The notes below the pieces were generated by a model that saw only the letters and a program-made list of their open reading frames with translations, was not told where the DNA came from and did not search any database. The position numbers and the translations under genes were made by a program. This document shows positions 41,431-50,504 of a DNA stretch of 64,000 bases, piece after piece (position 1 is the first letter of the stretch; each line of letters starts with the position of its first letter). Source of the stretch: Lentilactobacillus fungorum (GTDB lineage: Bacteria; Bacillota; Bacilli; Lactobacillales; Lactobacillaceae); the NCBI RefSeq assembly GCF_016860605.1, contig NZ_BNJR01000010.1:162768-226767 (forward strand). Reading direction: 5' to 3'.

Positions 41431-43647
41431 ATGACAATTCATGTTAGCGAGCAACGGATTTTTCATCTTCAAACTGACCATACCAGCTATATTTTTACAA
41501 TTTTACCAACTGGTGAGCTTGGTCAACTATACTATGGCAATCGAATTCCAGTTAAAGCGGATTATCCTAACTTAGCAACTCGGGAGTGGCATAACGACAC
41601 GCCATCATTTTCTGAAGATCTAAATGATGTCCAACCTGAATTATTGAAGCAAGAGTATGCCAGCTTTGGTAAGGGGGATTTTCGGGATCCAGCTTATCAG
41701 GTGACAATGGCAAATGGCAGTTCAATTTCAGGCTTCCAGTTTGATCATTACGAAATTCACCAAGGAAAAAACCGACTGCCTGAATTGCCATCAACTTTTG
41801 ATGATTCAGGCGATGAGGCGACGACCATTGAAGTGATGATGAAAGACGATTTGGCTGGGTTAACCCTGGTTTTAAGCTACGCAGTTTTCGATCATCAAGA
41901 CGTCATTATTCGAAGCGCCAAGTTTATCAATGACGGCCAGGCGAAAGTAGTCTTAAACCGAGCATTAAGCGGCCAGCTAGATTTGCCGGATGATCATTAT
42001 CAGATGATTCAGTTTTCCGGCACATGGGCTCGGGAACGTCATCTTTATCGAGAGTCTCTTCATCCAGGGGTTCAAAGCATTAGCAGCAAGCGCACCGCTT
42101 CCAGTCATCAGGCCAATCCTTTTTTGATGCTGGCAAGACCGGATACCAATGAGGATGCCGGAGAGGTGTTTGGGTTTAATTTGATTTATTCTGGCAACTT
42201 CCTTGACCAAGTAGAAGTTGACCAATTTGACACTACCCGGATTTTAACGGGTATCAACCCAGCCGGCTTTGGCTGGAATTTACAGCCCGGCGAAAGCTTT
42301 CAAACGCCAGAAGCTGTCATAAGTTACAGTAATCAGGGCTTTAATCAGTTGAGCCAACAACTAGGGAAATTTTATTTAAAGCACTTAGTTAACCCTAAAT
42401 TTGCTAAGCAGCCGCGCCCGACGCTGATTAATAATTGGGAAGCCACGACGTTTGACATCACAGACAAAAAATTAGTTAATTTTGCTAAAGCGGCCAAGAA
42501 GCTCGGGTTGGAAATGTTGGTTGTTGATGACGGTTGGTTTGGCCATCGGGACAGTGATCGCAGTTCGCTGGGCGACTGGTTTGTCAATCAGAAAAAATTT
42601 CCGGGAGGATTCAAGGAACTGGTTGACAAGGTGCATTCACTTGGGCTGAAATTTGGCTTATGGTTTGAACCAGAGATGATTTCAAAAGACAGCCGCTTGT
42701 ATGCGGATCACCCAGACTGGATGATAAAAACGCCTGGGCGGCGAAGTACGCCTCAACGGCATCAATTTGTGTTGGATATGACCCGCCAAGAGGTTGTGGA
42801 TTATTTGTATTCGGTTATGAGCCAGATGATTCAAGCCAATCATCTTGACTATATTAAGTGGGACATGAATCGGAATATTACCGAAATGTTTGGGGCTAAA
42901 CTGGCCGCGGATCAGCAATTAGAATTTTCTCACCGTTACATTTTAGGCGTCTACCAGCTATACCAGCGCTTGATTAGTCAATTTCCGAACGTTTTATTTG
43001 AATCCTGTGCTTCAGGCGGCGGCCGCTTTGATCTCGGCATGATGTATTATGCCCCTCAGGCTTGGACAAGTGATAATACGGATGCTATTGAGCGGCTATT
43101 CATTCAATACAGTACGTCATTTGGCTATCCTCAATCGATGATGGGGGCCCATGTTTCAGACGTTCCTAACGACCAAAACCGGCGGATAACGTCGTTTGAT
43201 ACCAGAGCAGGCGTTGCCTTTTTCGGCGACTTTGGGTATGAATTGGATATCACAAAGTTATCCACCGACCAGCAAGCGCTGATTAAACAACAAGTGGCAT
43301 TTTATAAAGCTCATCGACAATTGTTCCAATTTGGTACCTTTTATCGGATCGATAGTCCTTACCAAAAGCCAGGGAATATTGTAAGCTGGGAAGTTGTGGA
43401 TAAACAAAAGAAACATGCAATTGCGGCTCGCTACCAACTGCTTAATGTGGCCAATCCTCCGTACGCTCATATTAAGTTCAAAGGGCTTGATCCTCAAAAA
43501 CGGTATACGGTTAATGGTAGTTCGGAACAATTTTTTGGCGAGGAATTAATGCAGGCTGGATACTTTGTCCCGCAAGTTCAAAAGCGGGTTCCAAGAGGCC
43601 AATCGGCTGACTTTAATACCCAACTGTTTTTAATTGATGAAGTGTGA
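41431..43647 (+). CDS. Alpha-galactosidase, GH36
   Basis: A 738-residue cytosolic enzyme hydrolysing raffinose-family oligosaccharides and melibiose. Residues 1-330 are the N-terminal beta-supersandwich; the (beta/alpha)8 barrel follows. The nucleophile Asp is in YIKWDMNRNITE and the acid/base Asp in WTSDNTDAIERL; SCASGGGRFDLGM and LVVDDGWFG are further family blocks. The length matches tetrameric lactobacillus GH36 enzymes. ATG has AAGGAG upstream. Monocistronic, divergent from the arabinoside operon, with its own terminator. No adjacent transporter. Confidence 0.93.
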   Translation: MTIHVSEQRIFHLQTDHTSYIFTILPTGELGQLYYGNRIPVKADYPNLATREWHNDTPSFSEDLNDVQPELLKQEYASFGKGDFRDPAYQVTMANGSSISGFQFDHYEIHQGKNRLPELPSTFDDSGDEATTIEVMMKDDLAGLTLVLSYAVFDHQDVIIRSAKFINDGQAKVVLNRALSGQLDLPDDHYQMIQFSGTWARERHLYRESLHPGVQSISSKRTASSHQANPFLMLARPDTNEDAGEVFGFNLIYSGNFLDQVEVDQFDTTRILTGINPAGFGWNLQPGESFQTPEAVISYSNQGFNQLSQQLGKFYLKHLVNPKFAKQPRPTLINNWEATTFDITDKKLVNFAKAAKKLGLEMLVVDDGWFGHRDSDRSSLGDWFVNQKKFPGGFKELVDKVHSLGLKFGLWFEPEMISKDSRLYADHPDWMIKTPGRRSTPQRHQFVLDMTRQEVVDYLYSVMSQMIQANHLDYIKWDMNRNITEMFGAKLAADQQLEFSHRYILGVYQLYQRLISQFPNVLFESCASGGGRFDLGMMYYAPQAWTSDNTDAIERLFIQYSTSFGYPQSMMGAHVSDVPNDQNRRITSFDTRAGVAFFGDFGYELDITKLSTDQQALIKQQVAFYKAHRQLFQFGTFYRIDSPYQKPGNIVSWEVVDKQKKHAIAARYQLLNVANPPYAHIKFKGLDPQKRYTVNGSSEQFFGEELMQAGYFVPQVQKRVPRGQSADFNTQLFLIDEV

Positions 43648-43683
43648 ACCAATTATGTGAACCGATTAATTGATAGAAATCAC

Positions 43684-43724
43684 AAAAACGACCTCCAGCT
43701 TAATGCTAACTGGGGGTCATTTTT
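43684..43724 (+). terminator. Terminator of the alpha-galactosidase gene
   Basis: ACGACCTCCAG pairs with CTGGGGGTC and is followed by ATTTTTT. Confidence 0.85.
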
Positions 43725-43817
43725 TGGGTGATTAAGTAGTGGCTTGATGGTACTAAAATATTTCGAACAACTCAAATGCGTTGTTCTCATACAGTGGGCC
43801 TGAATTTGTGGTGAACA

Positions 43818-45788
43818 TCACCAAATTTTTACCCGGTCTGCTGGTTTTAGATACATGCCATCACCAGGTTTAACTTCAAAGGTTGAATAAAAATCGTCTA
43901 AGTTCTTTACCTGCACATTAGCTCGCAATTCTGCCGGGGCATGAACATCAATGTTGAGCAGCAGTTGTTTATACTGACTAGTAGCCTTCATCCGCCAAAT
44001 TTTGGCCCAGTTGATGAAGAAGTCGTATAAGTTGTAGTCGCCCTCGCTTTTGGCGGCTTCATTGGCACAGCTTAGCCCGCCGGCATCGGCAATATTTTCA
44101 GAAACGGTTAATTTACCGTTGACCTTACCGCCGGCAAATGGGATGCCATCAAACTCTTTGACCATTTTGTCAGCCAGCTTGGAAAAGTATTCATGGTCTT
44201 CTTTGGTCCACCAATTGTTTAGATTTCCGTATTCATCAAACAAAGAACCGTTGTTGTCAAAAGCGTGGGAGATTTCATGAGCAATGACCGCGCCAATGCC
44301 ACCATAATTTTGGCTGGAAGTCTGTTTTAAGCTGTAGAATGGTGCTTGCAGAATTGCGGCTGGGAATACGATGATGTTTTTGAAGGGTTCGTAATAAGCG
44401 TTAACCGTGGCCGCGCTCATTTCCCAACGCGTCCGATCAACCGGCTTGCCCAGTTTGGCAAAGTTGTCAGCTAAGGCGATTTGACCAATTTTGGTCATGT
44501 TGTCAAAGAGGGTACCGCCTTCGTTTTCGGGATTAATCTTGAATTTATATTCAAGTTCATCGATGTGATCCGGATAGCCAACTTGTAATTCAAGCTTTTG
44601 CAACTTAAGGATGGCTTTTTGCCTGGTGGCTTTGCCCAGCCAAGTGTTAGCCCGTAATCGATCTTCATAAACACCAATCATGTTCTTGACCATGTGCTCA
44701 ACATCAGCCTTTGCCTTTGGACCAAAATACTTCTTGGCGTAATAGTCACCGATTGTTTGACCAAAAGTGCCGGATGCCAGGTAAAAGGCTGACTTTTTCT
44801 GCGGGGTTGCTTCCTTTCGACCAGATAGGGCACGGCTAAAGGTCGAACCGGTCTGGCGGAATTCTTCTGATAAGTAGCCAGCCGCCGACGTAATCAAGTT
44901 GACCAGCAGATAATTCTTCATGTCATTAAACGTCTCGTCATTGGCGATTGAATCTAGTGCTTCATAGTACTTAGGTTCAGTGACGATGACTTGTTTAGGT
45001 GCCTGGCCAAATAACCCATCAGCCAGCCCAGTGAGGTCAAAGTGAGAACTTGATTTGGCAAAGTCACTAAAGGCCATTGGGTTGTACATCTTGGAGTAAT
45101 CGGCAGCTTCTTCGGCAGATTTCACATGAGGGGCGATCGCCGCATCAAATTTCTTGGCAGATTCAACGATTTCATCGGCTTCATTGCTGCTGTAGTCGGC
45201 TAAGACCAGTAATTGGCTGACCATCTTGGTAAAGATTGGCATTAATTGCTGGTAGGCCGGGTTGTTATTTTCGTAGTAAGTTCGATCAGGAAGGAAGAGA
45301 CCGGGGGCACTGGCAAATAACGCGTTAACCTTGGTGTTCTTCATATCAGGTTCGACACCAAAGCCGATTGGCAGTGGGTAGCCGGATTTAACAAGGTTCA
45401 CTAACTTTGAGTTGAGGTCATTGAAGTCCGATAAATTTTCAATGGTTTCTAGATAAGGCTTGACGGGGTTAGCACCATCCGCGTCCCGCTTTTTGAAGTT
45501 GCGGGCGAGTTCATAAAGCCTTAAGAATTCAGCGAAAGGCCCCTCGTAGGTCTTTTTAGATGCGATGATGTCATCAAGATCGCTCATCAATTGCTTATCG
45601 ATGTTGTCATTGAGGTCCATGAAGCCACCGGTTGACGAATGGTCAGCGGGAATTTTGGCGGTCTTTTCCCAGCGGCCGTTGACGGCTTGATATAAGTCGT
45701 CCTTTAGTAATGCAGTGTCGATTGAATCATTGGTCGGCTGGTTACCGCCGCCGGTTGCTTGGTTGGCGCGAGTAAATGAATTATCCAA
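43818..45788 (-). CDS. pepO: Endopeptidase PepO, M13 (neprilysin) family
   Basis: A 656-residue zinc endopeptidase of the lactobacillus peptide-degradation set. Zinc site HEISHAFD with third ligand Glu in ENIADAGGL; the substrate-binding N-A-Y motif is seen as TVNAYYEP. No signal peptide, so cytosolic. The start is a TTG at 45786-45788 (LDNSFTRANQ), with GGAGG 7 nt upstream; the longer frame to 45851 places that ribosome site inside the gene. Monocistronic. Confidence 0.92.
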   Translation of the reverse strand: MDNSFTRANQATGGGNQPTNDSIDTALLKDDLYQAVNGRWEKTAKIPADHSSTGGFMDLNDNIDKQLMSDLDDIIASKKTYEGPFAEFLRLYELARNFKKRDADGANPVKPYLETIENLSDFNDLNSKLVNLVKSGYPLPIGFGVEPDMKNTKVNALFASAPGLFLPDRTYYENNNPAYQQLMPIFTKMVSQLLVLADYSSNEADEIVESAKKFDAAIAPHVKSAEEAADYSKMYNPMAFSDFAKSSSHFDLTGLADGLFGQAPKQVIVTEPKYYEALDSIANDETFNDMKNYLLVNLITSAAGYLSEEFRQTGSTFSRALSGRKEATPQKKSAFYLASGTFGQTIGDYYAKKYFGPKAKADVEHMVKNMIGVYEDRLRANTWLGKATRQKAILKLQKLELQVGYPDHIDELEYKFKINPENEGGTLFDNMTKIGQIALADNFAKLGKPVDRTRWEMSAATVNAYYEPFKNIIVFPAAILQAPFYSLKQTSSQNYGGIGAVIAHEISHAFDNNGSLFDEYGNLNNWWTKEDHEYFSKLADKMVKEFDGIPFAGGKVNGKLTVSENIADAGGLSCANEAAKSEGDYNLYDFFINWAKIWRMKATSQYKQLLLNIDVHAPAELRANVQVKNLDDFYSTFEVKPGDGMYLKPADRVKIW

Positions 45789-46001
45789 GTGAATTCCTCC
45801 CTTATTGTTAAATGATTCTATGTAACCTAGTATACTCAATATCATAAACAAGTGGAGTTATAAACGCCATTCTTCAAGAATTTGTGGTAAATTGAAGGTG
45901 TTTTGAGGATACCGCCAGGAGAAATTGGGTTGCTTTGACTTGGTTGATAAGCCTTAGAATCCATTAAATTGTGAATACAAATTGCTGGGAGATAATAGAC
46001 G

Positions 46002-46898
46002 ATGGATAACAAAAAAATAATTGACCGTGAAAAGTCGTATCGGTTCACTGGCAAAAATGATTTCAAAATAAACAAGGCATCCACGTCGGCCGTGAATGAA
46101 AAGCTGTCAAAGGATGATATTAAAGCCCGAATCGAAAAAAATATTGAGACGCTTCAAGATTTGCAGGGGAAGCTTTATGCCCAGACGCATTATGGGGTGC
46201 TGGTTGTCTTTCAAGGGATGGATGGCGCTGGCAAAGACAGTATGATTCGTCACATTTTAAGCGGGGTTAATCCCCAAGGCTGTGAAGTGACAAGCTTTAA
46301 GCAGCCAACCAGCATTGAACTTTCCCATGATTATCTATGGCGCATTCATCGCCATGTTCCAGAACGGGGGATGATTGGGATCTTTAATCGGTCTTATTAC
46401 GAGGATGTCTTGGTCAGCCGGGTTCATCCGCAATTGATTGTTGACGCGCATATTGGTGGGATTACCCAATTAAGTCAGGTAGATGACCACTTTTACGAGG
46501 ATCGTTTCAAAGATTTTAACTTCTTTGAAGATTATTTGAATCGAAATGGCTTTATGGTCTTGAAGTTCTTTTTACATATGTCTAAGGATGAACAGAAGGA
46601 CCGCTTCAAACGCCGAATTGATTTGCCGGATCATAATTGGAAGTTTTCATCAGCCGACATTCAAGAACGCAGGTATTGGGATGATTATCAAAAGGCGTAT
46701 GAGGACGCGATTAACCACACGGCAACTAAGAAAAACCCGTGGTACATTATTCCCTCGGATGATAAGTGGTACTCCAGATTGTGTGTGTCAGATATTATTG
46801 ATCAGCGAATGAAGGAGCTGCCATTGAGTTATCCAGACCTTGATCCGGCTGAAAAGCAGAAGCTTAATGAGGCGTTGGAAGAGCTTAAGAGTAATTAA
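46002..46898 (+). CDS. ppk2: Polyphosphate kinase 2 family protein
   Basis: A 298-residue P-loop kinase that transfers phosphate between polyphosphate and nucleotides. Walker A is FQGMDGAGKDS; the PPK2 blocks GIFNRSYYEDVLVSRVHP (Walker B region), FFLHMSKDEQKDRFKRR (lid) and WKFSSADIQERRYWDDYQ are all present. One PPK2 domain without a second copy. The direction (NDP or NMP phosphorylation) cannot be told. Monocistronic. Confidence 0.9.
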   Translation: MDNKKIIDREKSYRFTGKNDFKINKASTSAVNEKLSKDDIKARIEKNIETLQDLQGKLYAQTHYGVLVVFQGMDGAGKDSMIRHILSGVNPQGCEVTSFKQPTSIELSHDYLWRIHRHVPERGMIGIFNRSYYEDVLVSRVHPQLIVDAHIGGITQLSQVDDHFYEDRFKDFNFFEDYLNRNGFMVLKFFLHMSKDEQKDRFKRRIDLPDHNWKFSSADIQERRYWDDYQKAYEDAINHTATKKNPWYIIPSDDKWYSRLCVSDIIDQRMKELPLSYPDLDPAEKQKLNEALEELKSN

Positions 46899-46911
46899 AA
46901 GGGCCGGAAAT

Positions 46912-46936
46912 AAACGGGTCAAAAGCTACCCGTTTT
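46912..46936 (+). terminator. Terminator of ppk2
   Basis: AAACGGGT, 8 nt, ACCCGTTTT: a short stem 14 nt after the stop. Confidence 0.6.
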
Positions 46937-47021
46937 AATAAAGTAGCCAACCAAAAAATGAGTTGTGCTGCCGGTAAGAATGTTTTCATTTTATTTCAGA
47001 AAGCCGCCTGAATAAGTTATG

Positions 47022-47081
47022 TTACAAATGTAGAACTGGCAACGTTTACATGAATACTTTCCCTTGAAATCAAGGGTAAAG
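47022..47081. promoter_or_regulatory. Dyads upstream of the 114-residue protein gene
   Basis: TTACAAATGTAG (47022-47033) resembles the dyad before the surface-protein operon at 2448. CTTTCCCTTG, AAAT, CAAGGGTAAAG (47057-47081) is an 10-bp inverted repeat with one mismatch. Both lie in the leader or promoter region of the gene at 47195. Confidence 0.35.
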
Positions 47082-47194
47082 TGTTTAGAATGAAAATTGT
47101 AAGTGATAGATAGGAAATCATTTACATTTCTAACTATGTTACGAGTATTTTGAGTTTGTACTAAGTTTGTTTAAGAGAGAAAGGGAGCTTTAGT

Positions 47195-47539
47195 ATGGCA
47201 AACACTGTTCAAACTGAATGGAAAGATTCAGTCAAATCTAAGGAAGAATTCCATAAGTTTATTACAAGTTACTTCCAGGATCACAAAGAATTAAGCGGGA
47301 ATTACGATGATGGGTATTACTTTGAAACCTATAACGTTCGCCTTGATAGCCGTGATGGCCTAGTCGTTACTTTGACAACCGGTTCATTCACCGGTCAAGG
47401 ATTCCCAATAAAGGATACTGAAAACATTTCGATCGAAGACTTCAGACAATTATTGTTGAACAAGAAGTTTGCTGACAAGAATATGTCATTAACTGATGTG
47501 TTCCATGTTGCAGCTGACTTGATTAATACAAAGTTATAA
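47195..47539 (+). CDS. Hypothetical protein, 114 residues
   Basis: A soluble mixed alpha/beta protein with no recognised family. It carries the segment NYDDGYYFETYNVRLDSRDG followed by beta strands (LVVTLTTGSF) and ends in an amphipathic helix (DVFHVAADLINTKL). Strong ribosome site (AGAAAGGGAG), own promoter region and a good terminator point to a well expressed single gene. Function unknown. Confidence 0.65.
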   Translation: MANTVQTEWKDSVKSKEEFHKFITSYFQDHKELSGNYDDGYYFETYNVRLDSRDGLVVTLTTGSFTGQGFPIKDTENISIEDFRQLLLNKKFADKNMSLTDVFHVAADLINTKL

Positions 47540-47609
47540 ATCGAGTTGATTTGAGTAAGTCTCCCCCACCTATTCATTAAACTTAAATTGACGTTACGGT
47601 ACTAAGAAA

Positions 47610-47654
47610 TGAGCTGCTATTTCGTGTAAGGCGAAATGGCGGCTCACTTTTTGT
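47610..47654 (+). terminator. Terminator of the 114-residue protein gene
   Basis: GAGCTGCTATTTCG pairs with CGAAATGGCGGCTC, followed by ACTTTTT. Confidence 0.85.
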
Positions 47655-47663
47655 ATGGGAACT

Positions 47664-48074
47664 TTATTGATTTCGTTTTTTTAAGATCGCGTTAATCCGC
47701 TTGAGCTTCGTGTAGCCACCAATTCTGACTAGTGTCCAAGCGATTGCATAAATGATTAAGTAAAGAACGATGAGTTCAGTCCAGAAGGTTAGGCTATTCC
47801 AAATGAGCCAACCATTAACCGTCATCATGATGGTGACTAACCCAAACGTGATGAAGAAGTGGATGATAAAGGCCGTTAGAAACGAAATCCGATCCGTTGT
47901 AAATAGCCAAGAACATAAGCCAACCAGGCCGGCCATGACCATCACGCTGGCGATGTTTTTTGAAGTGGGTGCAGAAGATTGGAGGCCAGTTAATAGGATC
48001 ATTAAATAGATGGCCGACCCAATTTCGACACCTTCGAAGAAGAATTTTAAAGTTGTTTTGAATATCCACATCAT
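47664..48074 (-). CDS. DUF3021 membrane protein, probable partner of LytTR regulator
   Basis: A 136-residue protein with four membrane helices and a Lys-rich end, the DUF3021 layout. Its ATG at 48074 lies 8 nt after the stop of a LytTR gene, with GAGGG between. Pairs of a LytTR protein and a small membrane inhibitor are known from streptococci as LytTR regulatory systems (HdrRM, BrsRM), where the membrane partner holds the regulator inactive. The same role is inferred. Confidence 0.75.
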   Translation of the reverse strand: MMWIFKTTLKFFFEGVEIGSAIYLMILLTGLQSSAPTSKNIASVMVMAGLVGLCSWLFTTDRISFLTAFIIHFFITFGLVTIMMTVNGWLIWNSLTFWTELIVLYLIIYAIAWTLVRIGGYTKLKRINAILKKRNQ

Positions 48075-48082
48075 TATTGCCC

Positions 48083-48538
48083 TCACAATCCCAGTCGATG
48101 TTCTAGTAACGACAGATATTTTCGACTGATGCTAGTTTTGACATTCCCCGCCAAAACGGCGGTCATCGCACCGGCAAAGCTGTCCTCAAGCGATTTTAAG
48201 TGATTAATGTTAATGACGGCATGCTTAGAAACTTGAACGAAATTGGGATTTTTCAATTTTTCAACAAATGCATACAGTCGGCCTTTGGTTTCAATAACTG
48301 TTTGGTTGGCATAAATCAAAAGGGTACTGCCAGAAACGTCGATGAGTTCAATATCTTGCGGCTTTACCAAGACAACTTGATCCACAGATTTAATTGGGAT
48401 GATGGTCGGCGGCATGGAATCAAACTTTTGGAGGTAGGCAATCAATTCGTCTACTTTAAGCGATTTGCTAGCCGCGGCTAAAGTGATGTCAATTTCATCA
48501 TCTGCCAGCTGTTCATTTTTCTGAAAATGAATTTTCAT
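48083..48538 (-). CDS. LytTR-domain transcriptional regulator without receiver domain
   Basis: A 151-residue protein. Residues 1-45 are a small N-terminal domain, and about 50-151 a LytTR DNA-binding domain (QDIELIDVSGSTLLIY, ETKGRLYAFVEKL, FVQVSKHAVININ). With no phospho-receiver it cannot answer to a histidine kinase; control by the adjacent DUF3021 protein is likely. It follows an ABC exporter pair in one operon, which it may autoregulate. Confidence 0.85.
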   Translation of the reverse strand: MKIHFQKNEQLADDEIDITLAAASKSLKVDELIAYLQKFDSMPPTIIPIKSVDQVVLVKPQDIELIDVSGSTLLIYANQTVIETKGRLYAFVEKLKNPNFVQVSKHAVININHLKSLEDSFAGAMTAVLAGNVKTSISRKYLSLLEHRLGL

Positions 48539-48562
48539 CCCAATTGCATCCCCTAATTTTCG

Positions 48563-49432
48563 TTATTTTTCCAATTGAATGGCACTTTGGTACTTCTTGA
48601 TTAATTCTGTCACGAAAATGAGCAGAATGCTACCCACAAATAAGCATATCAAAAATTCGGCCGTGGCTGTTAGATTGAGTAAATGCGACCAATCTAATTT
48701 GACACCCATTAATTGATTGAAGTGGGCTTCTTTAATTGGTGATTGAAAAGCTGAGTGAATTTTTGCCGTCATTAAAATCTGGCGGTAAATTGCCGCAACG
48801 TAAGCACCCGGAGTAAGTTTGATGAGCCATTGGGCAAATTGGGGTAGCGCCCCGATTGGAAGATAAGTGCCAATTAAAAAGCCAGCGGCAGTCCCAATAA
48901 TTGAATTAACCTTGCTTAATGAGTCAATTTTATGGATAAACTGGATGAGCAGCATGTTCAAAACGACTGATAAGCAGGCACTCAACAGGGCAACCAAAAC
49001 GATTAGCGGCAATTTTTCCCAGGGAATTGCTAAATTATCGGTGCCGTTGAAATATCCTAACATGACGGCCAACATGATTAGCTGCGTGGTAAAGCCAATC
49101 ACACCGGCACTCAGCATATAACTTACTTTTAGTTGAAATGGCGAAACGTCAGTTAAGTAAAAGTCTTTAATAATATTGCGTTCTTCGTCTTTCACCATCT
49201 GCCCCAAAGCTGCTAGGGTGGTTGTCACGGCAGTAATCGATAACGTCCCGCCAATCAGCCAGAGATCCAATAGTTGATGAGAACCGGGAACTTGCTGCCA
49301 TTCGGCTACCATGCTTTTCTTAATAAAAATAATGTACAAAACAAATGAGATCATGGCCCCCAAGAGTGAAAAGAAGACCCCCGATCGATCTCGAAAATAA
49401 AGCAGTAAGTTTCGTTGGCATAGTGCTCGCAT
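48563..49432 (-). CDS. ABC-2 type permease of the LytTR-linked exporter
   Basis: A 289-residue membrane protein with six helices, ABC-2 type: N-terminal basic start (MRALCQRNLLLYFRDRSGVF) and the cytosolic QMVKDEERNIIKDFYLTDVS element typical of drug or lantibiotic exporters. One base separates it from the ATPase gene. Substrate unknown. Confidence 0.83.
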   Translation of the reverse strand: MRALCQRNLLLYFRDRSGVFFSLLGAMISFVLYIIFIKKSMVAEWQQVPGSHQLLDLWLIGGTLSITAVTTTLAALGQMVKDEERNIIKDFYLTDVSPFQLKVSYMLSAGVIGFTTQLIMLAVMLGYFNGTDNLAIPWEKLPLIVLVALLSACLSVVLNMLLIQFIHKIDSLSKVNSIIGTAAGFLIGTYLPIGALPQFAQWLIKLTPGAYVAAIYRQILMTAKIHSAFQSPIKEAHFNQLMGVKLDWSHLLNLTATAEFLICLFVGSILLIFVTELIKKYQSAIQLEK

Positions 49433-49433
49433 T

Positions 49434-50300
49434 TTAACGCATCTTCTTTCCGGTTAAGTTTAGGAAGGCATCGTTCAGGTTGCCTTGCTGGTACTCAAAG
49501 CGCTTAATCTGATCGCGGAACTTTGTCAACAGGTCAATGGCGTCGGCAGTTTTGCTTGGAAAACAAATAAGATTGCCAGTTTGTGGGTCAAAGTGAGCGG
49601 CTTTTGATAGTTGGGCGGGAATTGAAGATGAGCTACTCATAGCGAGGGTCAGCCGATTTCTGGAATACCGGTGTTTGATCGCTTCAGCCGTACCTTCTGC
49701 GATGACATTGCCATGATCCACAATATAAACGGCATTGGCGTGATCGGCCTCTTCCAAATAGTGAGTGGTCAGGACAATTGTTAGCCCATCAGCTTCGCGA
49801 AGTTTATGAAGCAGCTGCCAAATTGCGTTTCTGGTTTGAATATCCAAACCAGTTGTGGGTTCGTCGAGGAATAAAACGTCTGGCTGGTTGATTAAGGCTC
49901 TCGCGATATCAACCCGGCGTTTTTGACCACCGGATAGGTGACCGTACTTTTGATTGATGAAGCTTTGGAGACCAACCTTTTGAACCAGCATATCCAGCTG
50001 GTCGGCAGGTGTTGGGTGATACATCCGGCTGCGAATGGCTAAATTTTCGTAAACTGACAGGTGATTGTCGAGAATACTTTGTTGGAAAACCATGCTGATT
50101 TTGGTTCCGTACTTAAGTTCAATTGTTCCCGAAGTTGGTGATTGTAATCCAGTTAACATTGAAATTGTCGTGGTTTTACCAGCCCCATTGGGTCCCAAAA
50201 TGGCTGTTAAGCTGCCTTGTTCAATTGATAAATTAAGATGGTTAACGGCAATCTGATTGCCGAATGCCTTAGTAAGGTTCTTCGCTTGAATGATCATCAT
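49434..50300 (-). CDS. ABC transporter ATP-binding protein of the LytTR-linked exporter
   Basis: A 288-residue ATPase: Walker A GPNGAGKTT, Q-loop VFQQSIL, signature LSGGQKRRV, Walker B VLFLDEP, H-switch TTHYLEEA, and a C-terminal extension as in DrrA/NatA. ATG at 50300 is chosen (AAGGAG 6 nt upstream) although the frame extends to 50327. First gene of the four-gene operon ATPase-permease-LytTR-DUF3021. Confidence 0.87.
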   Translation of the reverse strand: MMIIQAKNLTKAFGNQIAVNHLNLSIEQGSLTAILGPNGAGKTTTISMLTGLQSPTSGTIELKYGTKISMVFQQSILDNHLSVYENLAIRSRMYHPTPADQLDMLVQKVGLQSFINQKYGHLSGGQKRRVDIARALINQPDVLFLDEPTTGLDIQTRNAIWQLLHKLREADGLTIVLTTHYLEEADHANAVYIVDHGNVIAEGTAEAIKHRYSRNRLTLAMSSSSSIPAQLSKAAHFDPQTGNLICFPSKTADAIDLLTKFRDQIKRFEYQQGNLNDAFLNLTGKKMR

Positions 50301-50504
50301 CGTCATCTCCTTTGTTGGCAACAGCATAGCAGAGTTCTACTGAAAAGCTGCCAAAAAATCGCCAAGTGGTTGGCAGCAATTAATAAGTGGTAAAAAAACT
50401 GCAATGAAATGGCGATGGCGTTACTATTAACATGTGACGAATTGTCAGGTATAATGATTTCAAAGAAGGCAAACGCATGTTCGCAAAAGTGAGAAGGTGG
50501 TCAT

